A stretch of 64,000 nt of DNA from NCBI GenBank assembly GCA_038373885.1, contig JAWZYV010016967.1, positions 310,001 to 374,000 of the forward strand, read 5' to 3'. A model generated the notes under the pieces. That model did not search any database. It was not told where the DNA came from and saw only the letters and a list, made by a program, of their open reading frames with translations. The stretch comes from Cheiracanthium punctorium. Taxonomy: Eukaryota; Arthropoda; Arachnida; Araneae; Cheiracanthiidae. The position numbers were made by a program, and so were the translations under genes. Positions 23,187-33,020 of this stretch are shown here, one piece after another; the stretch's first letter is position 1; every line of letters begins with the position of its first letter.

Positions 23187-24411
23187 CAAGGTGGTCATAA
23201 AAAGACTTCCCGATATATGGACCTCTAGCTGTTCAACCAACCCAGTTAAGATTTTAGATATAGTTATTCAGAGGAATGCACTCGAGATGGGGTTGTTTAA
23301 AAAAAAAAAAAAATAGAGGTACTCACGGTTACTGTTAAGAGTGAAAAAAATTCAAAATTTTCAAACGGCAACACTTCCTGGTTTTTCTTTCAAAGTTGAT
23401 CAACGCATAGAAAAAACATAAATGGCGTTGGAACGATACACATATGATGAAAATTGCGGGCTTAAAACATTTACAAAGAAGAGCATTGTAAAAAACCAAA
23501 GTCAACAGCGAGAGAAAGTGAATTGACACAATTCGCATTAATGCACTGGAATAGACAGTAGAAATGTTGAACTATCAGTAGGACACTTAAAAACTTTCAA
23601 TTCCAATAAAACTTATTTTCCTTTCCTCTGTTGGGCTGTCACTGATTCGTTGCAGTGCTCTTCTTTGCAAATGTTTTACGCCACCAATGTTCATCATACG
23701 TGTATCGTTCCAACGCCATGGATGGTTTCGAACAGGCGGATCAACTTTCGCAGGAAAAAAGCGGATGTTGCCATTGGGAATTTTCGAATTTGTTTCGCTG
23801 TAACCGTAACCGCGTTGTTTAAAACAATCCCAATCTCAAGCGCATACCTTTGAATAACTAATCTGAAATATCGGTTGTACGGAAAGGCGGATAGAGGTCC
23901 ATATATCGAAGAAGTTTTTCTATGACCACCAATCCAGCCTTAAGCAGGGGCAACCGATCCGGGCCCGCGCTTTTGGAGGGTCCCGCGCAAGCAATTACAG
24001 TTTTTAGGGAAATATAACTATTAACTATTTGGAAATAGTCTAAATATTACATTTTTTTTTAAAACTTAAAAATGTGTGTGTGCTCTTTTGGTCATATTCA
24101 ACAATGAATATAAACTGCTTTTTCTTAACTCAAATCGTGATACCACAATAAAAATATTTTTTTAAGTGTAAGAAAAACATTCTTGTCTTTGTTTTAACTT
24201 ACCAAATATTTTACAACTTTTAAAGCGCCAATGTTTAATTTTTTTTCCTTTATTTGTTTGCAATTTTACTGACACTTAATGGATAGGCACGACTCGCGAG
24301 CAGCTTCCCAGGTGGCGTCAGGCAGACTGTATCCCAAGCCGCTTAAGAGCCCCGCTCCCAAGATTTGCCCATTGCCCCGCAATTGCTAGGGCCGGCCCTG
24401 ATGACCACCTG
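23187..24411. mobile_element. mariner/Tc-type foldback element with TA duplication
   Basis: Ends CAAGGTGGTCATAAAAAGAC / rc CAGGTGGTCATAGAAAAAC, flanked by TA on both sides (23185-23186, 24412-24413). The two arms (23187-23520 and the reverse complement of 23600-23929) repeat each other over most of their length. Each carries a degenerate start M-x-L-E-R-Y-T-Y-D-E, resembling the N-terminus of a transposase-linked protein. It therefore looks like two inverted copies of one element's 5' end. A hAT MITE sits 11 bp inside the right end. Confidence 0.75.
23930..24400. mobile_element. hAT-type MITE (GGGCCGGCCCTAGC end), nested
   Basis: Flanked by an exact 8-bp duplication ATGACCAC (23922-23929 and 24401-24408). 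Right end CAGGGCCGGCCCTAGC (rc) and left end caatccagccttaagcagg are diverged inverted repeats that share the ggggcaa block. It inserted into the right terminus of the surrounding foldback element. Removing it restores the host's terminal GACCACCTG. Confidence 0.88.
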
Positions 24412-24538
24412 TATCTGAGAGCACATCGAAGAAGAAAATTAAAATCCCGCCAACTCACGAGAATTTGGCTCGTGAACTGCGACATTTTCAGCCGAGAATA
24501 GCTTGATGATGCTGACACAAATCGACTCGTGTTTTTAA

Positions 24539-25030
24539 CCCTTTGAGTCGCAACCCTTTCCCAATGCTGAAAAAGGGGCAGCCGTTGCCATCGCTCGACT
24601 TAACTACCAGCAAGATGGCGGACGATCGAAACGTTCATCGCGTGCCACAGATCTAGAGACCTTGGCTGTGTGGCACAGCCAGCTGTCGTCAGAAAAGGGT
24701 CTCTAGATTTGTGGGACGCGATGAACGTTTCGATCGTCCGCCATCTTGCTGGTAGTTAAGTCGAGCGATAGCAACGGCTGCCCCTTTTTTCGGCATTGGG
24801 CAATCTATCCAGCTGTTCTCGCATTCTTCCATTTTTCAGTAGATGTCAGTGCTGTTAAAAATAATCGTGACAATTTTTTTACGGGAAATGACGTGCTAAA
24901 AAATAAACGATTCTCGTGGAGCTATGTCACCCGCAACTATTTTTATAGAAATCAAATCTATTCGCGACTGGCAACAGTCAAAACGTCAGAGTTGGGTGTT
25001 CCCAGAGCGGGAACACTGCGCGTTAAAGGG
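24539..25030 (+). mobile_element. TTAA foldback MITE, copy D (near full length)
   Basis: 492 bp with TTAA at 24535-24538 and CTAA at 25031-25034 (one change). It has both foldback arms, the axis cttggctgtgtggcacagccagctg, the body and the hairpin terminus. It is a good reference for the asymmetric form: CCCTTTGAG..GCAACCC at one end and gcgggaacactgcgcgttaaaggg at the other. Confidence 0.88.
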
Positions 25031-25524
25031 CTAAGTGCTGTGTTGACAGATGCTTAAGTTTATTACACGACGTCTAAGGTGTTCGGGTTGTTCAGCAAAA
25101 GACAGTTCTGATTTCAAAATTATAAATATCAGTGACAAAGGACAATAGAGGAATAATAGAAACTGTATATTTACGATTGCGAAAGCTGTAAAAAATTTAT
25201 GCAGAAGTTTCGAAATACACTCTATAACAAAAAAATCGACGCACCAAGAAACAATCATCCGATCGCTTTGAAATTTCGTATGCATGAATGTTTTGAACAG
25301 ATATGCAAATGATTCAAATTTGATGTCCAATGAATGAATAGTTTGATCTCTAGCTCATCGGAACTGCGCATCCAGCAGACGTATATAAGGAGCAGCTCTT
25401 CAACGGTTGTTAAAACTTTCGGTTTCATTGCGATCCAGATGACCTTTCAACAACTTAAAAAATGCCTCGCTGCAGGATTCGTGCTCATTACGAGCTACTG
25501 TCAGACTTTGACAGGGGTCGTATC

Positions 25525-25684
25525 CAGTAGCGTAGCCAGAAAAAAAATTTAGGGGGGGGGGGTTTAGGCACTGATGTAACTGATAATCTACATTATGGAT
25601 CGCATTATTCATGTCAATAATGGAACTCTGCTAAATTTTAGGGGGGGTTCTGACACCCAACCCCCCCCCCTCGGTACGCCACTG
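25525..25684. mobile_element. hAT-type G-tract MITE inside the Tc1 relic
   Basis: CAGTAGCGTAGCC at the left and GGTACGCCACTG at the right, with exact 8-bp duplication GTCGTATC (25517-25524 and 25685-25692). It lies within the codons for R-G-R-I-I of the transposase. ORFs around 25400-25929 on the minus strand are artefacts of it. Confidence 0.9.
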
Positions 25685-25792
25685 GTCGTATCATTGGATT
25701 GAAAGAGGCCGGTTGGACTAATCGGAGAATCGCTCGACATTTGAGTCGAAGCGATGCGACGATTCGAAGATGCTGGCAAGGATGGGTGGAAA

Positions 25793-26134
25793 TAGTGTTG
25801 CCAGACGTCCGGATAAAGCCGGACATAGTTAGGCTTTTTAATTGCGTGTCCGGCCAAACTTAACGGTGTCCGGCTTTTGACTAGTGACTTTGGCTGATTA
25901 GTAATCAAGTACTTGAACTCATTTGGCATTCGATGTTATTTATATTTCATTAGAATTTAACAAGATTCATGGTAATAATAAAAAAAGCTTGATTTTACAT
26001 ACAATTTTTTTGCCGTACCTATTAATACTGAGACAAAATCCTCAATATTGTAGGCTGTCCGGCCTTTTTACCCAAATGTCCGGCCAAACTGACTGGTCTG
26101 TCTGGCTATTTGGTTTGGCGACCTGGGAACCCTA
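25793..26134. mobile_element. hAT-type MITE (TAGTGTTGCCAG ends) inside the Tc1 relic
   Basis: Left end tagtgttgccagacg, right end rc tagggttcccaggtcgcc, with exact 8-bp duplication GGTGGAAA (25785-25792 and 26135-26142). It contains repeated gtccggc words (tgtccggccaaact twice). It lies in the W-V-E-N codons of the transposase. Confidence 0.88.
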
Positions 26135-26318
26135 GGTGGAAAATGGCAGAGCGCAGCGTCAGGATGGTAGCGGTCGACCTAGGGCTGCAACAGATCGTGA
26201 GGACAGAGAGGAGATGGTCCAATCAGCTGTCACAGCGCCTTCTTAATCTCTATCAACCATGAGACGTTCAACCCGAACACCAGTGTCCATCATGACCATT
26301 CACAGACGGTTGAGAGCA

Positions 26319-26385
26319 TAGGCGTAAAGTTTCCAGAATTATTGGGGGGCTCGGGCCCCCCAATAATGGCATCCCCACACCCAAT
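26319..26385. repeat. TAGGCGTAAAG-type MITE end
   Basis: taggcgtaaagtttccagaattattggggggctcgggcccc matches the left end of the element at 44442 (cataagcgtaaagttttcaaaattattggggg). Only this end is visible; it truncates the Tc1 relic. Confidence 0.5.
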
Positions 26386-27395
26386 ATCCTCCAAAGGTGG
26401 TAACACGCTTACATTCTTTACCTATAAGAGATAAGTGGGCAGTGTAAACTGAAAAAAAAATGTTCAAAATAAGGTCGGAAATACTACTCCGTTAAGAAAA
26501 AATTCCTCTCGTTCATTTTTAAAAAGTTACACTTTTGAAATTTGTATGTGAACCCCGTACGAAACAATTCCCAATTAGTAAAATGTGCTCCATACACTAA
26601 AGAACTGACATATAAAATTTGAGAATTATACAAGCCCGGACTGGCTCCTTTGGGGGCCCTCGGCTAAAGATTTAAAATGGGCCCCTGACTCTTCGGGGGC
26701 CCTCGAGCCGCGGGCTTCCTAGGGCCCTCCGCTGTGCCATTGCGTAAAGACGTAAGATTACAGGGAAATAAATAATCCAATTACTCTGATACATATCAAA
26801 TTACTCTAATTATAAAGTAGTATATCCATTTATGGAGGGCCTCTCCGGGGCCCCCTTGAGCCGGGGGCCCTCGGCGATCGCCGACCAGCCGACCTGGCCA
26901 GTCCAGGCCTTGAATTATACCTTTAAAAGTGTCAGAGATATGAAGATAAATATAACGCTGACTTAAACCACTTTTCAATGGCTCTGGAAGAGAAAAAAAT
27001 TAAACACGTCGAATAATCGCATTTCAGGGGTCGTACAGAAATTACGAAAGAAGGTCTTTTTTTTTTTTTTTTTCACTGTAGGAATAAACGTTTACATACA
27101 AAATCATGGATAGTCCCCGATCTTCTTTCTTTAAAGATATCTCTGTGACATTTTATGATGAAAGGCTCAGATTTGGTACATCTCCTTATGAGTATGTGGG
27201 CACATTTTACTAATACGGAATTAAGGGGTCATATAAAAATTTAAAAAAGAGTAACTTTTTCAAAATAAACGAGAGGATTTTTTTCTTAACGGGGAATTAT
27301 TTCCGACCTTATTTAGAACATTTTTCCAATTTATACTGCCCACTTATCTCTAATAGATAAAGAATTAAAGCCCGTTACCACCTTTCTGGGACACC
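26386..27395. mobile_element. large palindromic repeat (GGTGGTAACGCGCTTTAATTC family), copy 1
   Basis: Arms 26386-27060 (minus a nested MITE) and 27075-27395 are inverted copies: tctttatctattagagataagtggg, aaggtcggaaata and ggggtcgtacagaaattacgaaag-like blocks. It ends in ccacctttctgggacacct. Related copies are at 27750-28358 and 57860-58979. No coding sequence is present; it is a foldback or MITE of unknown superfamily. Confidence 0.7.
26631..26911. mobile_element. hAT-type MITE with CCCGGACTGG ends, nested
   Basis: caagcccggactggctcc / ggccagtccaggcctt with exact 8-bp duplication GAATTATA (26623-26630 and 26912-26919). A relative lies at 56262-56592. It carries GGGGGCCC tracts. It is nested in palindromic repeat copy 1. 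Confidence 0.87.
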
Positions 27396-27749
27396 TGTAC
27401 ATGTCCAGGAGCAGAAAAAATCTCCAAACATTTACATGCCCAGTCAGGCATGTAGCCTAAAATAATACATGCCCGAACAAAAAACTTACAAGCCCGAAAA
27501 TTTTACTACATTTTATTACTCTATAAAATTTACATTATTCAAACTGTTTGCATTGAAAGGAATTGTTGCAACCACAAACCAAATCCGTATAATATATGAA
27601 CAAGCATATTAAAACTATTTTATGAATCTCTTTTGATCGATTTTTTTACATGCCGAATCGGGCAAGTGGGTAAAAAAATACATACCTGGCTGAGAATTTT
27701 ACATGCCCTGGGCATATCGGGCAATAGATTTTTCCGGGCTTTTATATCT
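27396..27749. repeat. unclassified segment with repeated catgcccgaa words
   Basis: Contains tacatgcccag, catgcccgaac, caagcccgaa, catgccgaatcgggca and tacatgccctgggcatatcgggca. The palindromic words suggest a further small element lying between two palindromic-repeat copies. Its boundaries are not resolved. Confidence 0.35.
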
Positions 27750-28358
27750 GTTAAGAAAAAAAAAAAAAAATGCTTTCATTGATGTTCAAAAAGTGACACT
27801 TTTTAAATTTATATACGACCCCCATACAAAAAAAAAAAAAAAATCCCAATTATAAAAATTTGCCTCATATACTATTGAGATGATATACAAAATTTCTACC
27901 TTTCATTATACAAGGTCTCAGAGCTATCTATAAACGAAGATAGTCGGGGGCTAAACGAATTAGAATGTAAACGCTGGTTGCTGGGGTAGAAAAAATTAAT
28001 TTTCTTTCGTAATTTCTGCACGAAAACTACAACGGGATCATCCGACATGATTTTTTTTTCCCCTTCGAGAGCCACGAAAAGTGGTTTCTTTTTAAAATAT
28101 AATTCTATATTTTGTACATCACCTCATTAGTGTACAGGTACATTTTACTAAAGGAGAATTATTTTTGTATGGAGGTCGTACACAAATTTAAAATTGTAAC
28201 TTTTTGAAAATTAATGAGGAATTTTTTCGTGACTTAATTTCCTTCTTTTTTTGACCTCACATTTTTTTTAAAAACTATTTTCGAACTGTCTACTTATCTC
28301 TAATAGATAAGAAATTAAAGCGTGTTGCCACCTTTTTGGTACACTCTGTATAATGCGT
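27750..28358. mobile_element. large palindromic repeat, copy 2
   Basis: Shares catcacctcattagtgta, ttacgacctc-like and ctaatagataagaaattaaagcgtgttgccacc with copy 3 at 58 kb. Its left end is missing. At 28314-28321 it preserves the uninterrupted gaaattaaagcg, which is the empty site equivalent of foldback copy J. Confidence 0.65.
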
Positions 28359-29031
28359 ATTTAAAATCTTTTATTTATTTATTTTTTTAAGGACAGTTTT
28401 ACACGCAAAATCGAATATCAAAACTTTTCAAAAAGGCTTTGACACAAGGAGCAAATTATTATACGTTTAAGAATTTTTTTAAAATGTCTTTTAAGTTTTG
28501 TTGATTGGACTGCGTTCGCAAAGAATTAATTAACACCTAAATGCTCCAGAAGAAACATCTCGAAGTTTTATTTATTATTTTAAACCGCTCCAAAGTTGGA
28601 TAACTTTTGAAAAAGGAAAAAAAAAAACTGCCTTTAAACGAAAAGTGCGAACGTGAAGCGAGGAAAGGTAAAAAAACTAAAAAGATATCCGTTTCCAAGG
28701 TATCGCTCGCTCGGAATAAAGGTGACACTCGGAGCGTAACAGGGCAGATAGCTATGCGGCGTGCGTGACCTGTTGCATTTAGGGTGTTGGATACATGCAC
28801 TGCTGGAAATTGATTTCATAAACGCCGCTGACTGCTGTGGCAGTTGCAGGTTGACGAGGGCCGTCCCATGGAGATCTATCCGCGGGCCGAACATTTTAAC
28901 CCTTTAAAGCGCAGTGTTCCCGCTCTGGGAACACCAAACTCTGACGTTTTGACTGTTGTCAGTCACGAAGACTAGATTTGATTTCTATAAAAAATAGTTG
29001 AGGGTGACATAGCTCCACGAGAATCCTTTTA

Positions 29032-30537
29032 CACTCATGTTCATAAATTAAGGATAATGAAGTTCAGGCAAAGAAAGAGAAAGAAGCAAAACAAGTTTGA
29101 CTTATTTATAAAGTCTATTTATTAAACAAAAAGTAAAGAGCAAAAAAGATGCTATATGTTTGACATAATTAATAAAAATTGCAAGTTTTACTCCCTTGAC
29201 CAAATTTCAAAAAAGAACCTATTTACAAAAAAACAGTATAACATGGTTAGTAGGATGGTTAATACGGAGTATGTCTCCCGGACGATGCAATACAGGCCTG
29301 ACAACGCCTAGGCATGCTGAGTATCAAATGATCAATCTGATCTTGGGGAATATTACACCACTCATCAAGCAATGCACTCCGAAGTTCCGGTAGACAGGTG
29401 GGAGGGGGTTGACGGGCTGCAATTCGTCGGCCAAGCATATCCCACACATGCTCTATTGGATTCAAGTCCGGTGAGTATGCTGGCCAATGCATACGGGTGA
29501 TATCCTCCGATTGAAGGCATTCGTCTACAATGTTTGCACGGTGAGGACGGGCGTTGTCATCCATAAACACAAATTCAGCACCCATGGCGCCCCGAAACAA
29601 ACGTACATGTTGTTCCAGAATGACATCCCGATAGATGTGGCCTGTCATCGTTACACTCTGAACATGCAGGTCAGTTCTAGAACCAAGAATAATTCCTCCC
29701 CAAACGAGCCATCCTGCACCACCGTAACGGTGTCTTTCAATGGTGTTCTCTTGGTGGTAACGGGTACCTGGCGCTCTCCAGATGAATGTCCGGCGAGAAT
29801 CAGACTCCAAACTAAACCTGGACTCGTCGGAAAACATCACACAAGACCACTGTTGCGGTGTCCACAATGCATGCTCTCTACTCCAGGTTAATCGCAGGCG
29901 ACAGTGAGTTGCGGTAAGTGGAACACATCTGACAGGCCTACGAGCATATAGACCAATGTGCCCTAAGCGTCTGTACACGGTCTGCCTTGAAACTGTCGTA
30001 CCGGTAGCTGAAGAGAGCTGACGAGACAGGTCTGATGCTGTACTCCGTCTGTTTCTTTTGGCAGTAACTGCCAAATAGCGGTCCTCATTCGGCGTTGTAA
30101 CTCGGGGGCGGCCTGTGCTGTAACGTCTACTCACATTACCATCATCTTGGAATCGTTGCCAAAGCCTGGAGATGACACTCTGGGCGATTCCAAGATCCTC
30201 GGATACTTCCAGCTGGGTACGTCCACATTCCAGTCGTCCGATAATTCTGCCACGTAAAACATCATCCAAATGCCTCCTTTGTGCCATAACTATGCGGTTT
30301 TTGCACTGAAAGGCTTTCACAGCGCTTGTGAACAATTTTACTTTTTTGCCACCATTCCTTATATACCCCTCTCTTACACTCTCGTCATTGTGACGTACCA
30401 TCCACGCCATCTGGTGGTTTCCTGTAATTTGCATATTCTTCTTCAAGATGTGTGTGATCATTCCACAGGTGAAATTTTTATTTTAGAGATCAATTTCTGT
30501 GTGATTCTGAATTATCCTTAATTTATGGACATGAGTG
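29032..30537 (-). mobile_element. complete Tc1-family transposon
   Basis: 1506 bp with 27-bp terminal inverted repeats (starting CACTCATGTTCATAAATTAA; one mismatch between ends) flanked by TA at 29030-29031 and 30538-30539. It contains one uninterrupted transposase ORF. It sits in a TTAA foldback element whose sequence continues on the other side. Nearly identical ends and the intact ORF indicate recent insertion. Confidence 0.93.
29259..30287 (-). CDS. Tc1-family DD34E transposase, intact
   Basis: 342-aa protein that would cut and paste its element at TA sites. I chose the Met at 30287 (M-A-Q-R-R-H-L-D-D-V), because the 58 residues upstream in the open frame lack similarity to transposases and reach toward the terminal repeat. 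Residues 1-60 form the paired-like helix-turn-helix (I-I-G-R-L-E-C-G-R-T-Q-L, S-R-L-W-Q-R-F), followed by the G-R-P-R hook and a second DNA-binding region (S-R-Q-T-V-Y-R-R-L). The catalytic residues are visible: Asp in M-F-S-D-E-S-R-F, Asp in F-M-D-D-N-A-R-P-H, and Glu in S-P-D-L-N-P-I-E-H exactly 35 positions on, giving DD34E. The length is normal for Tc1 (about 340 aa). No frameshift or stop is present. Whether it is expressed cannot be judged. Confidence 0.93.
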   Translation of the reverse strand: MAQRRHLDDVLRGRIIGRLECGRTQLEVSEDLGIAQSVISRLWQRFQDDGNVSRRYSTGRPRVTTPNEDRYLAVTAKRNRRSTASDLSRQLSSATGTTVSRQTVYRRLGHIGLYARRPVRCVPLTATHCRLRLTWSREHALWTPQQWSCVMFSDESRFSLESDSRRTFIWRAPGTRYHQENTIERHRYGGAGWLVWGGIILGSRTDLHVQSVTMTGHIYRDVILEQHVRLFRGAMGAEFVFMDDNARPHRANIVDECLQSEDITRMHWPAYSPDLNPIEHVWDMLGRRIAARQPPPTCLPELRSALLDEWCNIPQDQIDHLILSMPRRCQACIASSGRHTPY

Positions 30538-30859
30538 TACTTTTTAGCACGTCATTTCCCGTACAGAAAATGGTCGCGATTATTTTTAACAGAACTGACG
30601 TCTGCTGAAAAATGGAAGAATGCGAGAACAGCTGGATAGCACGCTGCAAAAAGGGCAGCCGTTGCCATCGCTCGACTTAACTACCAGCAAGATGGCGGAC
30701 GATCGAAACGTTTATTTTCGTCGTCAAAAAAGGGTCTCTGGATCTGTGGAACGCGATGAACGTTTCGATCGTCCGCCATCTTGCTGGTAGTTAAATCGAG
30801 CGATGGCAACGGATGCCCTTTTTTCAGCATTGGGAAAGGGTTGCGCCTCAAATAGTTAA

Positions 30860-31260
30860 AAACGAAACAAGTGTATGCGAAACTTTAAAAAATGTAACTA
30901 ATCACGCCAAGTTGAACACTTCTACTACCATATACTTTCCGGCAGAATCTTTTTGGCCGAAATACTTCACGAGCATAATACCTTGGGTACCTAATGAATA
31001 TGACAGCAGGGATCCCTTTTCTGTATTTATTATTGCTTCCCGGCATGGGGTTTGAATGGCCCCTTTAGCTACTAGGGGCTTATATATGAGAGCTAACACC
31101 TTTTCATCTTTAGTAGTTGGTCGAATGTCATTTGTGTTAGCACATTGAATTTTTCCATACTTATATGAAACAATTTAGCAGATCTTAGAATCTTATTTCT
31201 ATGTTGTTATTGGCAAGGGCTTTTCTCGTCTAGCAACCATCTTTTTGCGAGAATGGTCGA
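30860..31260. other. no supported gene
   Basis: A minus-strand ORF of 65 codons (30902-31099) has no recognisable motif, signal or splice context. I do not call it. Confidence 0.4.
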
Positions 31261-31268
31261 ACTAACTA

Positions 31269-31446
31269 CAAGGGCGGCTCCAGGCTGAATTTTCGGATGG
31301 TCCATTGAACTTTTTAGATAGCCTATAAATTGTTTAAAATGCCAATTGAACGTGAGGAATCGTAAAGTATACGAATCTAAAGTTCAAAAACAAAAAGTTC
31401 GGAGGGGGCTATGGCCCCTATGGCCCCCTCGCTGGAGCCGCCCTTG
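31269..31446. mobile_element. hAT-type MITE with AAGGGCGGCTCCAG ends
   Basis: caagggcggctccagg / ctggagccgcccttg, exact 8-bp duplication ACTAACTA (31261-31268 and 31447-31454). It contains ggggctatggcccctatggccccc near its right end. A related clipped end (gcggcggctcctcc) is at 33110. Confidence 0.9.
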
Positions 31447-31548
31447 ACTAACTACATGCGATTCCGATTACTTTTACGAAGCAAATATAATTTGGTTAAA
31501 TGGTAGTGCCACCTACATTCACAATTCGGAACTAATGTGCCATCAAGC

Positions 31549-31719
31549 CCAGGGGCGTAGCCAGGGGGGGGGATATCGGGATATATCCCCCGCTAAATTT
31601 TTGGATTAGTGATGAAATTCCGTCTATTTATACACATATAAGTTCATATCCCCCCCCCGAAAAATTTTCCAGACGCATATCCCCCCCTCCACCGAAAAAT
31701 TTTCCTGGCTACGCGCCTG
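31549..31719. mobile_element. hAT-type G-tract MITE (GGGGCGTAGCCAGG)
   Basis: ccaggggcgtagccagg at the left, cctggctacgcgcctg at the right, and an 8-bp duplication CATCAAGC (31541-31548 and 31720-31727). The interior has ccccgaaaaattttcc repeated twice. Confidence 0.87.
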
Positions 31720-31769
31720 CATCAAGCACAGGTTCAGCGGAGGATCGGCTTAGGTTAAAAATTATTTTT

Positions 31770-32060
31770 GTACACAAATGGACGACCTTGTGCCAGAGGG
31801 TTACGAGTTCGATCCCCGACCAACTATTCGAAACCGGCGTGCACACTAAATCTGCGGCTCCGAAAGTTCTCTTGATTTCCGGTAGCTATGCATCTGAGTT
31901 ATGCCTATATTCAGAAGACCACAACCCTCTGATGAGGACTTAAATTGTGGTGGAGGGGGGGGGGGAGGGACTCCGGCGAGGACGCAAGCAGCTCTAAACG
32001 ACAGAATCGATGACGCGGACCGTTCTCTACTGGCAAAAAAAAAAAGAAAAAAAAAAAACA
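31770..32060 (+). repeat. tRNA-derived SINE candidate
   Basis: Contains gggttacgagttcgatcccc, matching the RNA polymerase III B box (GGTTCGANTCC), preceded at about 35 nt by a weak A-box-like stretch. It ends in an A-rich tail (32035-32060). The body passes through ctgagttatgcctatattcagaaga and a G run. ORFs at 31846-32242 on both strands read through it. Confidence 0.5.
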
Positions 32061-32517
32061 TTCTGGAGCCATGCATTGACTCGCATTTACTTTATCGAGA
32101 AGAGCAAGACACAGCAGCACAAAAATCCCTCAACCCAACTCGTCCTGTGCCATATACTGCAACGAAATATAGGTCAAATCCACGAATACTTTCTCGCTGC
32201 TTTGTTTTGTTTTTGTTTTTTCCTACTCGAAAAAGCCGCTAAGCAAAATAGAACATTCCACGCCTCTATGCGCCCCCGCGCCTCAGCCCCAAGTCTTCCG
32301 CTTCTCGAGTGGAGGAAACAAGCAGCCGTGAGTGACCTTGGTCCGGCTTGCATGCTGACCTTCAACCCGAGTCCTTCTCTCTCTAGCTCATAGCTCTTTT
32401 CCATGTATAACCTAGAGCCGAGAGGGATTTTACGGCTGCGGTGCGATGCCAGCGAACAGCCGGCGCGCGATGGAAAATGGGAATACAGGTCGTCCGGGAT
32501 TCTTTGTGAAATGGCGG
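32061..32517. other. GC-richer block, no gene called
   Basis: CpG-containing sequence (gcgcccccgcgcctcagcc, cggctgcggtgcgatgcc) with a possible splice donor cagccgtgagt at 32322-32332. It may be a promoter/first exon of a gene with distant exons, but nothing decisive is visible. Confidence 0.25.
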
Positions 32518-32521
32518 TTAA

Positions 32522-33016
32522 CCCTTTAACGCGCAGTGTTCCCCTCTCTGGGAACACCAAACTCTGGCGTTTTGACTGTTGCTAGTCACGAAGAATAGAT
32601 TTGATTTCTATAAAAATAGTGGCGGGTGACATAGCTCCACGAGAATCCTTTACTTTTTAGCACGTCATTTCCCGTCAAAAAAAATTGTCACGATTATTTT
32701 TAACAGAACTGACATCTGCTGAAAAATGGAAGAATGCGAGAACAGCTGGATAGATGGCACAATGCTGAAAAAAGGGCAGCCGTTGCCATCGCTCGACTTA
32801 ACTACCAGCAAGATGGCGGACGATCGAAACGTTCATCGCGTGCCACAGATCTAGAGACCCTTTTTTTGACGAGCCAGCTGTTGTCAAAAAAAGGGTCTCT
32901 AGATCTGTGGCACGCGATGAACGTTTCGATCGTCCGCCATCTTGCTGGTAGTTAAGTCGAGCGATGGCAATGGCTGCCCTTTTTTCAGCATTGGGAAAGG
33001 GTTGCGCCTCAAAGGG
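32522..33016 (-). mobile_element. TTAA foldback MITE, copy F (near full length)
   Basis: 495 bp, with TTAA at 32518-32521 and 33017-33020. It has hairpin terminus, body and both foldback arms around an axis reduced to ttttgacgagccagctgttgtcaaaa. The CCCTTTGAGGCGCAACC end is at the right. This is one of the best preserved copies. Confidence 0.9.
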
Positions 33017-33020
33017 TTAA

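Larger units (their letters stand above)
25218..26318 (+). pseudogene. Tc1-like transposon relic, N-terminal half, carrying two MITEs
   Basis: Starts after TA with cactctataacaaaaaaatc, a Tc1-like end. The transposase begins M-P-R-C-R-I-R-A-H-Y-E-L-L at 25462. Its frame continues across both nested MITEs once they and one duplication copy are ignored, giving the helix-turn-helix signature F-D-R-G-R-I-I-G-L-K-E-A-G-W, then W-Q-G-W-V and G-S-G-R-P-R-A (the Tc1 GRPR hook), up to I-H-R-R-L-R-A. One TAA interrupts it near 26244. The DDE catalytic domain is absent: the sequence stops at 26318, where another repeat (taggcgtaaag) begins. It can bind DNA at most in principle and cannot transpose. Confidence 0.88.
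28900..30855 (-). mobile_element. TTAA foldback MITE, copy E, split by a Tc1 element
   Basis: TTAA at 28896-28899, hairpin terminus, body to cgagaatccttt, then the Tc1 insertion (29032-30537), then body from ctttttagcacgtc, core and end gcgcctcaaatag with TTAA at 30856-30859. Its own sequence adds up to about 448 bp. The right terminal AAAGGG has decayed to AAATAG, and the foldback axis is shortened (cgtttattttcgtcgtc). Confidence 0.88.

Noticed and set aside
29487..29891. 134-codon plus-strand ORF
   Set aside because: Antisense shadow of the intact Tc1 transposase.
30902..31099. 65-codon minus-strand ORF ending K-Y-M-V-V-E-V-F-N-L-A
   Set aside because: Looks protein-like in composition, but no motif, splice site or neighbour supports it.
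31846..32560. Several ORFs of 60-128 codons
   Set aside because: They pass through a SINE-like sequence, poly-A/poly-G tracts and the end of foldback copy F.
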